Origin: Candidatus Sulfotelmatobacter sp. | Lineage (GTDB): Bacteria > Acidobacteriota > Terriglobia > Terriglobales > Acidobacteriaceae | Reading direction: 5' to 3' | Assembly (NCBI GenBank): GCA_030041475.1 | Contig: JASHNU010000053.1 | Coordinates: 1 to 34,593 of the forward strand | Length of the DNA stretch: 34,593 bases | In this document: piece by piece, positions 24,596 through 32,209 of the stretch | Layout of the letters: each line of letters starts with the position of its first letter | Numbering within the stretch: position 1 is the stretch's first letter | Notes under the pieces: model-generated | The model's database searches: none | Seen by the model: the letters and a program-made list of their open reading frames with translations, nothing else | Told to the model about the DNA's origin: nothing | Translations under genes and position numbers: made by a program

Positions 24596-27016
24596 TTACT
24601 TCCCCGTCCGCTGATCACCGATCCACTGGTCCACCCAGTCGTTCACGGTTTTGTACCACAGCTGCGAGTTCTGTGGCTTCAGCACCCAGTGGCCCTCGTC
24701 AGGGAAGTAGAGCATCTTCGACGGCACGCCTTCCATCTGCAGCGTGGTGAAAAGCTGCAAGCCCTCGCTCACGTCGAGTCGGTAATCTCTCTGCCCGTGG
24801 ATGACCAGCGTTGGCGTCTTGAAATTCTTCGCGTACTGATGCGGCGACCACTTTTCATACACCGCGCGATTGTCGTAGGGCGTACCTTTGAACTCCCAGT
24901 CGTTGAACCAGAGTTCTTCGGTCGTGCCCCACGCCGACTCGGCGTTGAACATGCCGTCGTGCGATACGATGCACTTGAAGCGGTCGGTGTGGCCAAGGAC
25001 CCAGTTGGCCATGTATCCGCCGTAGCTCGCGCCCAGCGCGCACTCGCGGTTTTTGTCAATGAACGGATACGTCTGCTCGGCGTAGTCGAGCCCCTTGATC
25101 AAGTCCTCAAACGGAGCGCCGCCCCAGTCGCCGTTGATGGCGTCGATGAACTTCTGCCCGTATCCAGTCGAGCCGTGGAAGTTGATCATGATGACGACGA
25201 ATCCGCTGCTCGTCCCCGCAGTTGGTGACGCGAACAGTTCGGGATTCCAGCGATACGACCAGTCGTCTCCCCACGCGCCCTCGGGCCCGCCGTGGATGAG
25301 AAACTTCACGGGATATTTCTTCGACGCGTCGAAGTTCGGCGGCTTGACGAGAAAGCCTTGGACCTTGTCGCCGTTCGCGCCGGTAAACCAGAAGGCATCG
25401 AGGGGAGACATGGCGATTTGGGAAAGAACGGCGTCGTTGATGCGACTGAGGGAACGCGGCTTTGCCATCGCATCTTTGCGTAACGGTTCTTTCGATTCTC
25501 CGCGGAGCATCGCAGCCATCTTGTCGACGCCAATCATGTAGTCAGCAGGGTCTGCCGTGAAGATCTCAATCGGCGCTTGAAGGGACATACGACTGAACAC
25601 GAGGCGTATCGACAGATGGGTGACTTCTGTCTGAGCCTGGGTGTTCTCACCAGCAGCAATGTCGTCATTGAAACCATCGAGAATCTTGATCGGATAGCAG
25701 CCATTGGGACAGATTTCGGGCACAACCATATAAATCGGCGACTCGCCCTCGTTTTCGGCGGACAAGTAAATATAGTGCGCCCCAGCCCAGCCGAACGATC
25801 CAACCCAGTGGTCCCAATTTTCTGTCAGATTCTTCTTCTCGCCCGTCTTGCGGTCGTAAAGCATGAGGCGGAAGCGGTCGCTCTCGTATCCCGGACGCTG
25901 CTGGGCGCGGTAGGCTATGTAGCGTCCATCAGGCGAATAGAGCGGCGTCGAGTCGCTGGCCGGATTGTCGGCGGTGATGTTCTTCGCTTGGCCCCCCGTG
26001 ATCGGAACGATCCACAAATCGTTATTGGTCGAAGCCGCCGGATCCTTGTCGTGATTCGAGGCATAGCAAATCTCCTGCCCGTCGGGCGAGAAGGCGTAGT
26101 TGTCCTGCCCGCCGAGCGAGAAGACGGGAGCGTCGTAGTCGGCGGGAGTGAGGTCGCGATATCGGCTGGGGCAAGTCGAACATCCGCCTAGTGTGGGGCA
26201 TGTTTTCAGGCAGGGGGGAAGAACCTCCGGGACATCTCCTTCCCTTTTGGGCGGCCCGATATGAACTGCAAAAATGTGGGTGCGCTTACCTTCCTTGTAA
26301 GCGTTCCAATGCCGGTACAGGAGGTGGTCGAAGATCTGCGCTCTGACTTTCGAGTTACCGGCCTCAGCTAGCTTTCCTGCATTGCATTCTTCCTCGTTAT
26401 ACCCGCCTCCGGGAGTATTGCACTCCGGATATACATCGGAAGTGAATAGCATGTTCTTCCCATCTGGTGACCAGAGCTCGCCGCCAGCCTCCGTCGTGAT
26501 GTCTGTGAGTTTGTGGACCCGGGTCACGGCTCCCGCCGCGTTATCGAAATCGGCGATCCACACCTGCGATCCGCCTTCCTTCGTCGACAGAAACGCAAAC
26601 CGCTGTCCATCCGGCGCCCAGCGCGGACGGTCGGCATCCTGATCGGCGATGATCTCCCGCTCTGCCGACGAAGACTGCCCGGCTTCGCCGGGCCGGACAG
26701 CCGAGGCGGCTGTCCCTACATGGTCCAGTGGAACAATCCACACATGCGGCGTCTTCGTATTCGCCGCCAGATCCACATCGACCACGCTGAAGATCACCCA
26801 CTTGCCGTCAGGCGACACTTGCGGATCGCCTATGCGCTTCAGCTTCATCATGTCTTCGAAAGTGAATGGATGCCTGGCCTGAGCGTGCGCCAGCGCTAGG
26901 GTCAGTATGAGAACCGCAAGAAGCAGGTTCCTCACCCGCGCTGCGCGCGCGTTCGGAATGACAAGGGATATGGGGTCACGCAAGAATAGTTTGATGAAAC
27001 GGCAAATACGGCGCAT
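24596..27016 (-). CDS. Secreted S9-family prolyl oligopeptidase/acylaminoacyl-peptidase-like
   Basis: About 806 residues. The N-terminal half is a beta-propeller with TolB-like strands (VSPDGKWVIFSV, WAPDGQRFAFLS, YSPDGRYIAYRA). The C-terminal alpha/beta hydrolase has nucleophile S664 in GASYGGYMANW, an Asp in GQRDYRLD and a His in DEGHWVLK. It is an extracytoplasmic serine peptidase releasing peptides or amino acids. ATG 27016 is chosen for GAGGTG 6 nt upstream. The resulting signal peptide has an unusually long n-region; GTG 26935 would give a standard one but lacks a ribosome site. Repeat-derived sequence is translated at about residues 18-32 and 98-114. All catalytic residues are intact. 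Two cysteine-rich loops (PECNT..EECN and CLKTCPTLGGC) are unusual in this family. Confidence 0.93.
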   Translation of the reverse strand: MRRICRFIKLFLRDPISLVIPNARAARVRNLLLAVLILTLALAHAQARHPFTFEDMMKLKRIGDPQVSPDGKWVIFSVVDVDLAANTKTPHVWIVPLDHVGTAASAVRPGEAGQSSSAEREIIADQDADRPRWAPDGQRFAFLSTKEGGSQVWIADFDNAAGAVTRVHKLTDITTEAGGELWSPDGKNMLFTSDVYPECNTPGGGYNEEECNAGKLAEAGNSKVRAQIFDHLLYRHWNAYKEGKRTHIFAVHIGPPKREGDVPEVLPPCLKTCPTLGGCSTCPSRYRDLTPADYDAPVFSLGGQDNYAFSPDGQEICYASNHDKDPAASTNNDLWIVPITGGQAKNITADNPASDSTPLYSPDGRYIAYRAQQRPGYESDRFRLMLYDRKTGEKKNLTENWDHWVGSFGWAGAHYIYLSAENEGESPIYMVVPEICPNGCYPIKILDGFNDDIAAGENTQAQTEVTHLSIRLVFSRMSLQAPIEIFTADPADYMIGVDKMAAMLRGESKEPLRKDAMAKPRSLSRINDAVLSQIAMSPLDAFWFTGANGDKVQGFLVKPPNFDASKKYPVKFLIHGGPEGAWGDDWSYRWNPELFASPTAGTSSGFVVIMINFHGSTGYGQKFIDAINGDWGGAPFEDLIKGLDYAEQTYPFIDKNRECALGASYGGYMANWVLGHTDRFKCIVSHDGMFNAESAWGTTEELWFNDWEFKGTPYDNRAVYEKWSPHQYAKNFKTPTLVIHGQRDYRLDVSEGLQLFTTLQMEGVPSKMLYFPDEGHWVLKPQNSQLWYKTVNDWVDQWIGDQRTGK
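26677..26723. repeat. Double-hairpin repeat, copy 2, translated within the S9 peptidase gene
   Basis: GCCCGGC-TTC-GCCGGGC (26677-26693) is followed by GGACAGCCG-AGG-CGGCTGTCC (26695-26715) and CTACATGG. It has the same architecture and mostly the same sequence as 24526-24567. Read through in the gene's frame it encodes HVGTAASAVRPGEAGQ, between a normal propeller strand (VWIVPLD) and a polar loop. Confidence 0.85.
26923..26965. repeat. Low-complexity GCGC repeat sequence within the S9 signal peptide region
   Basis: GCAGGTTCCTCACCCGCGCT and the following CGCGCGTTCGGAATGACAAG resemble dispersed repeats of the form TGTCATTCCGAnCGC...GAGGAACCTGC found in many acidobacterial chromosomes (recalled, not searched). 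It overlaps the codons for IPNARAARVRNLL ahead of the hydrophobic core of the signal peptide. Confidence 0.4.
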
Positions 27017-27118
27017 AAAGGGCACCTCACTTCGTATCAATTCGGCAAACGGATGAGTTTAGCAGGGGGACCTGCCTGCTTCCAGCCCTCGGATCTCGGA
27101 TGGCGGACGCTAGGGGTA

Positions 27119-27208
27119 GAATTGCAGATTTCAGATTGAAGATTTCAGATTGGAAAACACGGCGCACAAGCCTTCAATTCTGCAATCTGAAATCTGACTT
27201 CTGCAATC
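27119..27208. repeat. Inverted-repeat element A, upstream of the DUF167 gene
   Basis: CAGATTTCAGATTG (27125-27138) is perfectly inverted as CAATCTGAAATCTG (27183-27196); further partial copies (GATTTCAGATTGG, CTTCTGCAATC) surround it. The element is AT-rich against its GC-rich neighbours and ends 2 nt before the DUF167 start codon. Confidence 0.75.
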
Positions 27209-27210
27209 TC

Positions 27211-27498
27211 ATGATTCCCATCCACGAAACTTCCGCCGGCGTAATGTTCGCTGTCAAAGTTCACCCGCGGGCGAAGAAGAATGCCATCACCGGCGAGGTC
27301 GGCGAAGCGCTGAAAGTGTCGCTGACCGCTCCACCAATCGAGGGACGGGCGAACGAGGCGTGCATCGAATTCTTCGCAAAACTTTTGCGGGTGCCGCGAA
27401 GTTCCGTTACCATTGCCTCCGGCCTGAGCAGCCGGAATAAGGTGATACGCGTTGTGGACGTGACCGGCGCGTATGTGCGGGATCGACTGAGCGAGTAA
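27211..27498 (+). CDS. DUF167 (YggU-type) family protein
   Basis: 95 residues. The family pattern is clear: AVKVHPRAKKNAITG, LKVSLTAPPIEGRANEACI, and SGLSSRNKVIRV. These are small cytosolic proteins of unknown function. The start is ATG 27211 (MIPIHETSAGVMFAVKV), which matches the usual N-terminus; the frame extends upstream into the repeat element but that part is not protein-like. No Shine-Dalgarno is present because the ATG directly abuts element A. It is flanked on both sides by related inverted-repeat elements and followed by the transporter gene. Confidence 0.9.
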   Translation: MIPIHETSAGVMFAVKVHPRAKKNAITGEVGEALKVSLTAPPIEGRANEACIEFFAKLLRVPRSSVTIASGLSSRNKVIRVVDVTGAYVRDRLSE

Positions 27499-27507
27499 AT
27501 CGAAATG

Positions 27508-27605
27508 GATTTCAGATTGATGATTGCAGATTTCAGATTGTTGACCGGCGAGATGCGCGGGAGCTTCGCTCTCATTCTGCAATCGACAATCTGACTTCTA
27601 CAATT
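27508..27605. repeat. Inverted-repeat element B, between DUF167 and the POT transporter
   Basis: It contains the same 14-mer CAGATTTCAGATTG (27527-27540) and a right arm, ATTCTGCAATCGACAATCTG, followed by ACTTCTACAATTC. This is a diverged version of element A's right arm in the same order and orientation. Between the arms is unrelated GC-rich sequence. The Shine-Dalgarno of the next gene follows at once. Confidence 0.7.
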
Positions 27606-27618
27606 CGCAGGAGCCATT

Positions 27619-29016
27619 TTGACCTTTTCGGAACGTCTCCACGAAATTCGCACCGGGTTTGAGCGGCCCTTCTGGGTCGCCAACATCACCGAGATTTTTG
27701 AGCGTCTAGCCTACTACGGCGCCTTCGCGTCGCTCGCGCTGTATCTGCAGGAAAAATTGAATTTTTCCACCGAGCAGACCGGGACATTGACCGGCATCTT
27801 CGGCGGGATGGTCTGGTTTCTCGCGATATTCGGCGGAGCGGCTGCGGACCGGCTCGGTTTTCGGCGCGCGCTTTCGATGGCGTATCTGATTCTGGGTGTC
27901 GCGTATTTTCTGATCGGGTCCATTGGGGCATCGTGGCTCGCGCCGCTCCGGAGCGCGGTGCCGCTGGGCCTGTTTGTCGGAATCATTCTGGCGCTGCCTG
28001 CGCTCGGGATTGCGCTGGTCAAGCCCTGCGTGGCGGGAACGACGGCGCGCGCATCCAGCGAAAACGTACGCTCCATCGGCTACTCGATCTACTACACCAT
28101 GGTCAACATTGGCGGCGCGCTTGGCCCGCTTTATGCGTCATGGGCTCATCGCAATCTCGGCGTGGAGAACGTCTATCGCGTCGGCGCTATCTGTGTCTTC
28201 GCCATGTTCTTTGTGGTGCTGGTCTTTTTCCGGGAGCCGCGCCGCTCGGAAGATGCGCCTCCGCTTTCCGTCGTCCAAGTCGTGCGAAACTTCTGCGTCG
28301 TGGTCGGCAAAACATGGCTGGTGCTGCCGGTGCTACTGATCGCGCTGTTTTTGCGAATCGCCCTGTGGGTGCGCCCCGAATGGGTTGTTCCCGCATGGTT
28401 TTGGATTTTGTTGCTCGCGGTGGCGTTCGTGGGAATAAGCCGCTTCATGTGGTTCCTGGTGATTTTCACCGGCTACTGGATCGTTTTTTGGCAGCAGTAC
28501 ATCAGCTTGCCCGGCTACATTCACAACTACATTAGCTCGCAGGCCGATGTGGAACAAATTCTGGTCACCGACGGGCTGACGGTGATCTGCCTGACGCTCG
28601 TGGTAGGCGTGCTGACGCGGAAAATTCCTCCGTTCCCGGCGGTGATTCTGGGCACGGTGATCACCTCGCTGTCGTGGGTGATTCTGGCGTTGCGGCCGAC
28701 GGTGTGGGGCGCGGTGCTGTCGCTTTTCGTGCTGGCGCTCGGAGAAATTACACAGGCCCCGCGTTATTACGACTACATTTCGCGGCTCGCGCCCGCCGAA
28801 CAGCAAGGCACATACATGGGCTTTGCCTTCCTACCGATCGGGATCGGGTCGCTGATCGGCGGGCCGTTTGGCGGATTTCTGCGGCATCACTTCGGCGAGG
28901 TTGAGCACCAACCCGCAATGATCTGGTGGTCTGTGACGGGAGTGGGCCTGGCGACGGCGGCCGCGTTGTGGATCTACGACATCGTCGTGCGGCACCGCGC
29001 AGCCTCTATCGCTTGA
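27619..29016 (+). CDS. POT/PTR-family MFS transporter (proton-coupled oligopeptide type)
   Basis: 465 residues with about 12 or more membrane helices. ITEIFERLAYYG near residue 24 carries the ExxER motif of proton-coupled POT transporters, and GYSIYYTMVNIGGALGP matches the fifth-helix signature; a Lys-Pro follows LALPALGIALVKP as in the family. It is an inner-membrane symporter for di/tripeptides or related substrates. The start is TTG 27619, with CAGGAG 5 nt upstream; no ATG is nearby. An S9 peptidase and an M24 peptidase are encoded close by, which suits peptide uptake and use, though they are not in one operon. A substrate other than peptides is possible. Confidence 0.85.
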   Translation: MTFSERLHEIRTGFERPFWVANITEIFERLAYYGAFASLALYLQEKLNFSTEQTGTLTGIFGGMVWFLAIFGGAAADRLGFRRALSMAYLILGVAYFLIGSIGASWLAPLRSAVPLGLFVGIILALPALGIALVKPCVAGTTARASSENVRSIGYSIYYTMVNIGGALGPLYASWAHRNLGVENVYRVGAICVFAMFFVVLVFFREPRRSEDAPPLSVVQVVRNFCVVVGKTWLVLPVLLIALFLRIALWVRPEWVVPAWFWILLLAVAFVGISRFMWFLVIFTGYWIVFWQQYISLPGYIHNYISSQADVEQILVTDGLTVICLTLVVGVLTRKIPPFPAVILGTVITSLSWVILALRPTVWGAVLSLFVLALGEITQAPRYYDYISRLAPAEQQGTYMGFAFLPIGIGSLIGGPFGGFLRHHFGEVEHQPAMIWWSVTGVGLATAAALWIYDIVVRHRAASIA

Positions 29017-29074
29017 CTTCAGGCCCTGCCTCTGGGATCATTCGCCGCAGTTAGGGAATCGCAAAGGAGGCTCT

Positions 29075-29416
29075 ATGCCACATTTTCTGCAGCAGGTCGC
29101 GTATTCGCGCGAGGGATGGGAAGCCCTGGTTGCGAATCCGCAAAATCGGATTGAGGCAGTGCGGCCCGCGATTGAGAAGCTCGGGGGCAAGATCGAGTCG
29201 GCGTGGTTCTCATTTGGGGATTATGACGTGGTGGTGATCACGAACTTGCCGGACAACGTGAGCGCCGCAGCCATTGCCATGGCGTTTGCCGCGGGGGGTG
29301 CATGCAAGTCAGTGCAGACCACTCCTCTGATTTCGCCGGACGAGGCTATCCAGGCCCTGAAGAAAGCGCGCGAATGCGGCTACCGCTCGGCAACGGCGAC
29401 CAGCCGCGCGGCTTAG
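29075..29416 (+). CDS. GYD-domain protein
   Basis: 113 residues. IESAWFSFGDYDVVVITNLPDN contains the Gly-Asp-Tyr-Asp signature of the GYD family, a ferredoxin-like alpha/beta-fold family of unknown function, with the usual first strand (FLQQVAYSREGWEALV) and C-terminal helix. Cytosolic. AAAGGAGG sits 4 nt before the ATG. It is followed by a strong hairpin terminator at 29445, so it ends its transcript. It is 58 nt after the transporter gene and perhaps co-transcribed with it. Confidence 0.88.
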   Translation: MPHFLQQVAYSREGWEALVANPQNRIEAVRPAIEKLGGKIESAWFSFGDYDVVVITNLPDNVSAAAIAMAFAAGGACKSVQTTPLISPDEAIQALKKARECGYRSATATSRAA

Positions 29417-29444
29417 AGTAGGTTCGGGGAAGATCCGGACATTC

Positions 29445-29474
29445 GAGGCGGCCAAAAACGGCCGCCTCTTCTTC
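29445..29474 (+). terminator. Rho-independent terminator after the GYD gene
   Basis: GAGGCGGCC (29445-29453), loop AAAAAC, GGCCGCCTC (29460-29468) and TTCTTC: a perfect 9-bp stem with a pyrimidine tail, 28 nt past the stop. Confidence 0.85.
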
Positions 29475-29484
29475 ATGAAGTGTG

Positions 29485-30222
29485 ATGGCCTCACCTGATG
29501 CAAGGCCGGAAGATGTAGCGGCGCAGATTCGAACCCTCCTGAAAGGCGGCGGCTCGGCGGAGCATCCTGCCGGAGTACAGTGGTTCTTCAAGGAAGAAAT
29601 CAAATCGCATGGATGGTATACGGCTGACTTGCGTCGCGCGATGCGTCGCTGCCGGAAGGAGATTTTGCGAGAGCGCGATTTTTCGTTCCTGGTCCAGGTT
29701 GCGGATCAACTTTTTTCGGGGTCGATTCTTGATGAAAAAGTTGCGGCCGTGTTCCTGCTGGAGAATCTCCACGCGCAATCGGGCGATCGCGAGTTCAAGC
29801 TGTTCGAGACGTGGCTGGACCGCATCAGTAGCTGGGCCGATCATGATGCGCTGGTGCATGACCTGATCGCGCCCATGATGGCCGTAAAACCGGCGCGTGC
29901 CAAGGTCGTGTTTCGCTGGGCCAAATCGAAAAATCGCTGGCATCGGCGTGCGGCGTGCGTAGCGATGATTCGCGGGTCGCGGGCGAGGATCTTCTTTCCG
30001 GAAACGGTGAGGCTTTCCAACATGCTCATCGCCGACGAGGATGACATGGTGCAGAAAGGCTTGGGCTGGCTGCTGCGCGAGACCGCCAAATACGACGCGA
30101 AGCGGACGGTACCTTACTTGATGAAGATTCGCGCGCGGGCGCCACGGCTGGTGCTGCGCACGGCCTGCGAGACCCTGCCGACGACCACGCGAAAACGAAT
30201 TCTTCAGATTACTCACAAGTAG
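29485..30222 (+). CDS. AlkD-like DNA alkylation repair HEAT-repeat protein
   Basis: 245 residues, entirely helical (HEAT-like). Residues equivalent to the Bacillus cereus AlkD active site are in place with matching spacing: W117 and D121 in SSWADHD, Arg in WHRRAA (about 154-155) and W195 in QKGLGWLLRE. AlkD excises N3- and N7-alkylated purines without base flipping. The frame includes GTG 29482 just ahead of ATG 29485; the ATG is preferred. GAAG lies 4 nt upstream. It follows a terminator, so it probably has its own promoter. An alternative is a related AlkC-type or HEAT-only protein, less likely given the conserved Trp/Asp/Trp. Confidence 0.88.
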   Translation: MASPDARPEDVAAQIRTLLKGGGSAEHPAGVQWFFKEEIKSHGWYTADLRRAMRRCRKEILRERDFSFLVQVADQLFSGSILDEKVAAVFLLENLHAQSGDREFKLFETWLDRISSWADHDALVHDLIAPMMAVKPARAKVVFRWAKSKNRWHRRAACVAMIRGSRARIFFPETVRLSNMLIADEDDMVQKGLGWLLRETAKYDAKRTVPYLMKIRARAPRLVLRTACETLPTTTRKRILQITHK

Positions 30223-30337
30223 CTCAACCATTCTTCGTTGTCGCACGTTGTCGCACGCCGCCGCACTCTGTACACGTTCTGTGCGATTAAGGCCCAGCTC
30301 GACTCACCGCCGATTCGCCCAAATCCCGCCTCTTGAT

Positions 30338-30343
30338 TACAAT
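30338..30343 (+). promoter_or_regulatory. -10-like box 12 nt before the M24 peptidase start
   Basis: TACAAT (30338-30343) ends 12 nt before the ATG at 30356; there is no Shine-Dalgarno and the -35 region (about TTCGCC) is weak. It suggests a leaderless or very short-leader mRNA. Confidence 0.4.
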
Positions 30344-30355
30344 AGAAATTTGCCC

Positions 30356-31522
30356 ATGAATCTCGCCGCCATCCAGTCTGCGCTGCGCGAACGCAATATC
30401 GACGCGTGGCTTTTCTACGACCATCATCATCGCGATCCCATCGCCTATCGCGTGCTCGGCCTGCCTGCGACCTTGATGGTGACGCGGCGCTGGTTTTATC
30501 TAGTTCCAGCGGAGGGCGAACCGGTGAAGCTGGTGCACAAGATCGAGGCCGGGCACCTCGATTCCCTGCCCGGCAAGAAGCATCAGTATTCGGGATGGCA
30601 GGAACTCTTCGACAAGCTTAAGGCGATTCTGGCGAACTATCGCGACCTTGCCATGCAGTACTCACCCAATAACATTGTTTTTTACGTGTCGCTAGTGGAT
30701 GGCGGGACGATCGACCTGATACGGGGGCTGGGCAAGAACATTGTCAGCTCGGCCGATCTGGTGGCGCAGTTTGAATCCACGTGGACTGATGCGCAGATCC
30801 AGTCGCACTTTGCGGCGCGCGACAGCATCGACTCCATTGTGGCTGAATCGTTCAAGGAAATTGGCCGCCGAGTGCGTAATGGTGGGACGAAAGAGCACGA
30901 AATTCAGCACTGGTTGATGGAAGCGTTCAAGCGCGAGAATCTTGTGACCGACGATCCGCCGATCGTGGCGGTAAACGCGAATGCTGGCAATCCGCATTAC
31001 GAACCGAACGCGAGTCATCCCGTGCCGATGCGCGAGGGCGACCTGGTCCTGCTTGATGTTTGGGGAAAGAAGAATACGCCAGACGCCGTGTATTACGACA
31101 TTACGTGGATGGGCTTTGTCGGTGCGGAGCCATCAGGGCGCATGCGCGAGATTTTCGAGATCGTTCGTGGGGCGCGCGATGCCGGCGTGAAGACTGTCGT
31201 CGATGCGATCAGCGCCGGACGCCGCATTGCTGGCTGGGAAGTGGATCGTGCTACGCGGGGATACATTCAGAAAGCCGGGTACGGCGATTATTTCATTCAC
31301 CGCACCGGACATTCCATCGGGACCGACGTCCATTCCAACGGGGCCAACATGGACGATCTCGAGATTCACGACGAGCGGCAAATTCTTCCCAACTCCTGCT
31401 TCTCCATCGAACCTGGCATCTACCTGCCTGAATTTGGCGTGCGCAGCGAAGTGAACGTGCTGGTTCGGGCCACGTCGGCGGAAGTAACCGGAAAAATTCA
31501 ACGCGAGATTGTGGCGATCTAG
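30356..31522 (+). CDS. M24-family metallopeptidase (Xaa-Pro aminopeptidase-like)
   Basis: 388 residues: an N-terminal creatinase-like domain (about 1-150), then a pita-bread catalytic domain. The five dimetal ligands are visible: Asp in LVLLDVWG, Asp in VYYDITW, His in RTGHSIGTD, Glu in SIEPGIYLP and Glu in RSEVNVLV. It is a cytosolic aminopeptidase cleaving X-Pro or related dipeptide bonds. The start is ATG 30356; the frame runs on upstream 36 codons but without protein-like sequence, and the -10-like box sits there. The next gene starts immediately at the stop (TAG then ATG). It forms an operon with two membrane protein genes. Confidence 0.93.
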   Translation: MNLAAIQSALRERNIDAWLFYDHHHRDPIAYRVLGLPATLMVTRRWFYLVPAEGEPVKLVHKIEAGHLDSLPGKKHQYSGWQELFDKLKAILANYRDLAMQYSPNNIVFYVSLVDGGTIDLIRGLGKNIVSSADLVAQFESTWTDAQIQSHFAARDSIDSIVAESFKEIGRRVRNGGTKEHEIQHWLMEAFKRENLVTDDPPIVAVNANAGNPHYEPNASHPVPMREGDLVLLDVWGKKNTPDAVYYDITWMGFVGAEPSGRMREIFEIVRGARDAGVKTVVDAISAGRRIAGWEVDRATRGYIQKAGYGDYFIHRTGHSIGTDVHSNGANMDDLEIHDERQILPNSCFSIEPGIYLPEFGVRSEVNVLVRATSAEVTGKIQREIVAI

Positions 31523-31951
31523 ATGGCAAATTCGGCGCTCGACAAAACGACTGAAAAAGCAAAGGCCGTGCCGACGGAAACCGTGAGCATGATGTCGGTG
31601 CTAGCGCCTGCGGTCGGGTGGCTGATTCCCGGGGCGGGGCACATGATTCAGAAGCGCTGGATTCGCGGGGGCCTGCTATTTATTTCGATCGCGACGCTAT
31701 TTCTGCTCGGACTCGCGATGCAGGGCCGCATCTACAAGGCCAACGGCGGCGACATTCTCGATATACTCGGCTTCGTAGGAGACGTGGGTTCAGGCGCGCT
31801 CTACATTGTGACGCTGGCCATGGACTGGGGCCAGGGCGCAATCGCATTTGCCACTGCCGACTACGGAACGAAGTTCATGATCGTGGCGGGGCTGCTGAAT
31901 TTTATTGCGGTCGCGGACGCGTATCACATTGCGATTGGGAAAAAGCAGTGA
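31523..31951 (+). CDS. Small multi-pass membrane protein (DUF6677-like guess)
   Basis: 142 residues with four hydrophobic helices. LAPAVGWLIPGAGHMIQKRW resembles the TM2-type motif (Pro-Gly-x-Gly turn, then Arg/Lys), and the later helices are LLFISIATLFLLGLAM, a second pair around VTLAMDWG, and FMIVAGLLNFIAVADAYHI. This pattern is like an acidobacterial family I recall as DUF6677; it was not verified. ATG 31523 directly follows the peptidase stop codon with no gap, so it is translationally coupled. Function unknown; an inner-membrane protein. Confidence 0.75.
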   Translation: MANSALDKTTEKAKAVPTETVSMMSVLAPAVGWLIPGAGHMIQKRWIRGGLLFISIATLFLLGLAMQGRIYKANGGDILDILGFVGDVGSGALYIVTLAMDWGQGAIAFATADYGTKFMIVAGLLNFIAVADAYHIAIGKKQ

Positions 31952-32012
31952 AGCAGCTCTCAGCCTTCAGCGATTGGCCGACAGCCTCAACGTTTTCGCG
32001 GAGATCCGCACA

Positions 32013-32195
32013 GTGACGATCGTTCTCAATCACTTCAGCGCGGCGGCAGTTTTTGCCTTGTTCGCTTCAATCGTGTTCGGAATTACCCACCGCGAAACCA
32101 CAAGCGACATGGTCCGCTACGGTCTTTATTGCTTTGTGATGTTCCTCGGCGGCGCGATCGTGGCTGGATGGGCGATGTGGCTGCTGAGAAGATAG
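32013..32195 (+). CDS. 60-residue membrane protein
   Basis: Two hydrophobic helices: FSAAAVFALFASIVFGI (about 8-24) and YGLYCFVMFLGGAIVAGWAMWLL (about 36-58), ending Arg-Arg. The start is GTG 32013, with GGAGA about 8-9 nt upstream; the longer frame from 31905 overlaps the preceding gene. It follows that gene by 61 nt in the same direction and ends 14 nt before the convergent GNAT gene. No family is recognised; probably a small inner-membrane protein of the peptidase operon. Confidence 0.7.
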   Translation: MTIVLNHFSAAAVFALFASIVFGITHRETTSDMVRYGLYCFVMFLGGAIVAGWAMWLLRR

Positions 32196-32209
32196 CTGAC
32201 GGCCGCTTC

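Noticed and set aside
27100-27210. Upstream extension of the DUF167 frame
   Set aside because: The 37 extra codons are the inverted-repeat element and give a low-complexity Phe/Leu/Lys/Ser translation unlike the family.
29527-29545. tRNA T-arm-like sequence (GGTTCGAATC on the minus strand)
   Set aside because: The 5-bp T stem does not pair, there is no acceptor or anticodon arm around it, and it lies inside the alkD-like gene.
30236-30256. Direct repeat GTTGTCGCAC (two copies) before the M24 peptidase
   Set aside because: Two 10-nt copies with no further units; too short to interpret as an array or operator.
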